DNA from: Ignavibacteria bacterium
Lineage (GTDB): Bacteria > Bacteroidota > Ignavibacteria > Ignavibacteriales > Melioribacteraceae
Reading direction: 5' to 3'
Length of the DNA: 8,262 bases
Assembly (NCBI GenBank): GCA_003233295.1
Contig: QILJ01000241.1
Coordinates: forward strand, 1 to 8,262
This document shows positions 6,704 to 8,262 of this stretch, one piece after another. A model generated the notes under the pieces. It saw only the letters and a list, made by a program, of their open reading frames with translations, was not told where the DNA came from and searched no databases. Within the stretch, counting starts at the first letter, position 1. Each line of letters starts with the position of its first letter. The position numbers and the translations under genes are program-made.

Positions 6704-6716
6704 GTTGATTTATCCG
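6704..6716. promoter_or_regulatory. Possible second, degenerate activator site
   Basis: GTTGATTTATC at 6704-6714 matches 10 of 11 bases of GTTGATATATC in the main palindrome, in the same orientation and 34 bases away, close to three helical turns. It overlaps the stop codon of the activator gene. Sigma-54 activators often use two phased sites, but one copy here is only a half match in AT-rich DNA. Confidence 0.3.
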
Positions 6717-7669
6717 ATTTTTAGTTTTTTGATTTTATCACGAAACGTTGACGGGCTTAGTCCAAGAATTTTTGCCGCTTGAGCTTTATTACCTTTTGAT
6801 TGTTCTAATGCTTCTTTGATGAGTTTATGTTCAAGACAGTTTACAACATCATTAAAGCTGTTTGTTCCATTTGCAAAACAATTCTTACAAGCCTTAATTA
6901 AGTTCTCTATAACATTTTCATTTCTGATTTCAGGAGCAAGATCATCAACCATAACTTCTTCTTCGACAAACAGTGAAAGGCGTTGTATAACATTCCGTAA
7001 TTCACGAACATTTCCGGGCCACGAATATTGGATCAACTTTTTTAGAGCAAGATTTGATACTTTTATACTTTTTTCAGAAGAGAAAAGTTTAAAAAAATGT
7101 TCCATAAGAAGCGGTATATCGTCACTTCTCTGGCGTAATGGGGGAATTCTGACCGGGACTCCATTAATTCTGTAAAACAGATCGGCGCGAAACCTCTTTC
7201 TATTTACCAATTCCTTCAATTCTACTTTGGATGCGGTAATTAACCGAACATTGATCGGAATTGGTTCGGTAGCTCCAATTTTAAGTAATTCTCCTGATTC
7301 TAAAATTCTTAGCAATTTTTTTTGAATATTCATTGGAACATCATCAATATCATCCAAGAAGATACTTCCATTATCGGCAATTTCAAAAAGACCTTTTTTT
7401 TGAGATATGGCACTGGTGAAAGAACCTCGTTCATATCCAAAAAGTTCACTCTCTAACAGATCAGCCGGGAGTGCAGAAAGACTTATTTTTACAAATGAAT
7501 TCTTAGATCTGTTACTTGTTCTATGAATATATTCTGCAAAAATTTCTTTACCTGTTCCTGTTTCTCCAATTAATAGGATAGGACTGTTTGAATCAACAAC
7601 TTTATCGATACGGGATATTATTTCCCGCATTTCATGATTTTGCGTTATGATACTTAAAGATTTTTGCAT
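6710..7669 (-). CDS. Sigma-54-dependent transcription activator without a sensor domain
   Basis: A 319-residue enhancer-binding protein consisting only of an AAA+ ATPase and a Fis-type DNA-binding domain. Visible are Walker A GETGTGK (35-41), the sigma-54 contact loop as GSFTSA (82-87) instead of GAFTGA, Walker B IFLDDID (103-109) with Asp where Glu is usual, arginine-finger region FRADLFYRIN (160-169), WPGNVREL (217-224), and a C-terminal helix-turn-helix at about 294-316 (NKAQAAKILGLSPSTFRDKI). The AAA+ domain starts almost at residue 1, so there is no receiver, GAF or PAS input as in HoxA/HupR; activity may depend on abundance or a partner protein. It lies just upstream of the hydrogenase operon and its -24/-12 promoter, and probably controls it. 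No clear ribosome site precedes the ATG. Confidence 0.93.
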   Translation of the reverse strand: MQKSLSIITQNHEMREIISRIDKVVDSNSPILLIGETGTGKEIFAEYIHRTSNRSKNSFVKISLSALPADLLESELFGYERGSFTSAISQKKGLFEIADNGSIFLDDIDDVPMNIQKKLLRILESGELLKIGATEPIPINVRLITASKVELKELVNRKRFRADLFYRINGVPVRIPPLRQRSDDIPLLMEHFFKLFSSEKSIKVSNLALKKLIQYSWPGNVRELRNVIQRLSLFVEEEVMVDDLAPEIRNENVIENLIKACKNCFANGTNSFNDVVNCLEHKLIKEALEQSKGNKAQAAKILGLSPSTFRDKIKKLKIG

Positions 7670-7693
7670 AAAGTAATTTTTAATCTAACCCAA

Positions 7694-7724
7694 ATTTTGC
7701 ATTAGAAAAACGTTAATGCAAAAT
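7694..7724. repeat. Perfect 11-bp inverted repeat upstream of the activator gene
   Basis: ATTTTGCATTA (7694-7704) and TAATGCAAAAT (7714-7724) are exact reverse complements separated by nine bases, starting 25 bases upstream of the activator ATG. Position and symmetry suit an operator or a leader hairpin controlling the activator; no known family's box is recognised. Confidence 0.5.
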
Positions 7725-7799
7725 CGACTAAGCTGGAGTAAGGGATGGCAACTTTTTAATTATCATCATTTAGGTACCATCCCAACTCCAGCTAAGTCG
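7725..7799. repeat. Long GC-richer inverted repeat (23-24-base arms, 28-base loop)
   Basis: The left arm 7725-7748 and right arm 7777-7799 pair over nearly their whole length, for example AAGCTGGAGT with ACTCCAGCTAA and GGGATGG with CCATCCC; the main defect is an AA/A bulge and one mismatch in CTAAG/CTAAG. The arms are much more GC-rich than the flanking DNA. On the minus strand the stem is followed by ATTTTGCATT, so it could end hypE transcription. Its length and composition also suit a dispersed palindromic (REP or MITE-like) unit. No gene is visible in 7670-7871. Confidence 0.65.
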
Positions 7800-7871
7800 G
7801 GGCAAGTATTGTTATTATTAGCTCACAACTATTTTGAACATTATCGTATTTTTCTATTGTACAATCTCGGT

Positions 7872-8262
7872 TTAACATATTCTAGGTAACTGTTCCCCTG
7901 AAATCATATCAACAATTCGATCGAAGTTTTTATGACAACTCTTCCGGGATGATCTTCAACAACTTTACCGATAATTTCTGCGTCAATTCCATATTCATGA
8001 TTTCTCATAGAGTCCAATACTTTTTCCGAATCATTAGGATTTACAAATGCAACTAATTTCCCTTCGTTCGCTATATACAACGGATCCAAACCAAGAATTT
8101 CACAAGCACCTATAACTTGCTCGTTTATTGGGATTTTATCTTCTTCTATCTCAATCCCAACACCAGCAGAAGATGCAATTTCATTTAGTGTACTTGATAA
8201 CCCTCCTCTAGTGATGTCTCTCATCATCTTAATATTATCTGAAGAATCAATCATGACTTTAA
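7872..8262 (-). pseudogene. hypE: Hydrogenase maturation protein HypE, C-terminal part, frameshifted near its end
   Basis: HypE makes the cyanide ligand of the hydrogenase Fe atom: it dehydrates a carbamoyl group held on its C-terminal cysteine, using ATP. The frame is open to the window edge and the N-terminal part lies beyond 8262. Visible are MRDITRGGLSSTLNEIA, GVGIEIEE, ACEILGLDPLYIANEGKLVAFV and GRVVIKT, all typical of the AIRS-like C-terminal domain. The frame then stops at 7906-7904 after IELLI, but another frame reads RIVDMISGEQLPRIC and a TAA (7919-7872), exactly the family ending with its catalytic Cys. About four residues plus a frame (probably 10 bases) seem to be missing near 7917-7926. 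As written, the product ends without the essential cysteine. A sequence error is a realistic alternative. Confidence 0.85.

Noticed and set aside
6816..7175. 119-codon plus-strand open frame
   Set aside because: Antisense to the AAA+ domain of the activator, with no recognisable domain or ribosome site.
7856..7865. 10-bp palindrome ATTGTACAAT after hypE
   Set aside because: Short, AT-rich and easily found by chance; no related copy nearby.
1..8262. CRISPR array, tRNA, rRNA or transposase gene
   Set aside because: No spaced direct repeats, cloverleaf or rRNA-like segment, and no transposase motifs seen on either strand.

Overview
All recognisable genes lie on the minus strand, so transcription runs from high to low coordinates. 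The DNA is AT-rich with very AT-rich intergenic stretches. The content suggests a bacterium that oxidises H2 at the outer face of the cytoplasmic membrane and also has ferredoxin-linked 2-oxoacid metabolism. An Ignavibacteria/Chlorobi-type or other low-GC member of the Bacteroidota-related lineages would fit. The strong Shine-Dalgarno sites before the hydrogenase genes argue against a typical Bacteroidia genome, and the placement is only a guess.

Layout in transcription order. The window opens inside hypE (8262-7872), a hydrogenase maturation gene whose last 15 codons, including the essential C-terminal cysteine, are out of frame. A 200-base non-coding stretch follows with two inverted repeats: a 23-24-base GC-richer pair (7725-7799) and a perfect 11-bp pair (7694-7724). 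Next is a 319-residue sigma-54 activator with no sensor domain (7669-6710). Just after it lie a near-perfect 18-bp palindrome (6668-6685) and a very good -24/-12 promoter (6607-6591). That promoter reads into a 74-residue protein (6550-6326) and the hydrogenase genes: small subunit (6290-5160), large subunit (5167-3449) and cytochrome b (3438-2743). After a 234-base gap with a hairpin comes the hydrogenase maturation protease (2508-2041). A 261-base AT-rich gap separates this from a second operon encoding a 2-oxoacid:ferredoxin oxidoreductase: ferredoxin subunit (1779-1489), alpha subunit split over three frames (1492-448) and the N-terminal part of the beta subunit (451-1, running off the window).

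How it fits together. The small subunit has a Tat signal and the six-cysteine proximal-cluster pattern of oxygen-tolerant membrane-bound [NiFe] hydrogenases. The large subunit carries both nickel-binding CxxC motifs and a 15-residue C-terminal extension for the protease to remove. Cytochrome b would pass electrons to quinone. The sigma-54 activator, palindrome and -24/-12 promoter form a compact local control module. The most notable observations are this module, the oxygen-tolerant signature, and three frame-breaking small deletions (two in the alpha subunit gene, one in hypE). These are either real gene decay or splitting, or sequence/assembly errors.
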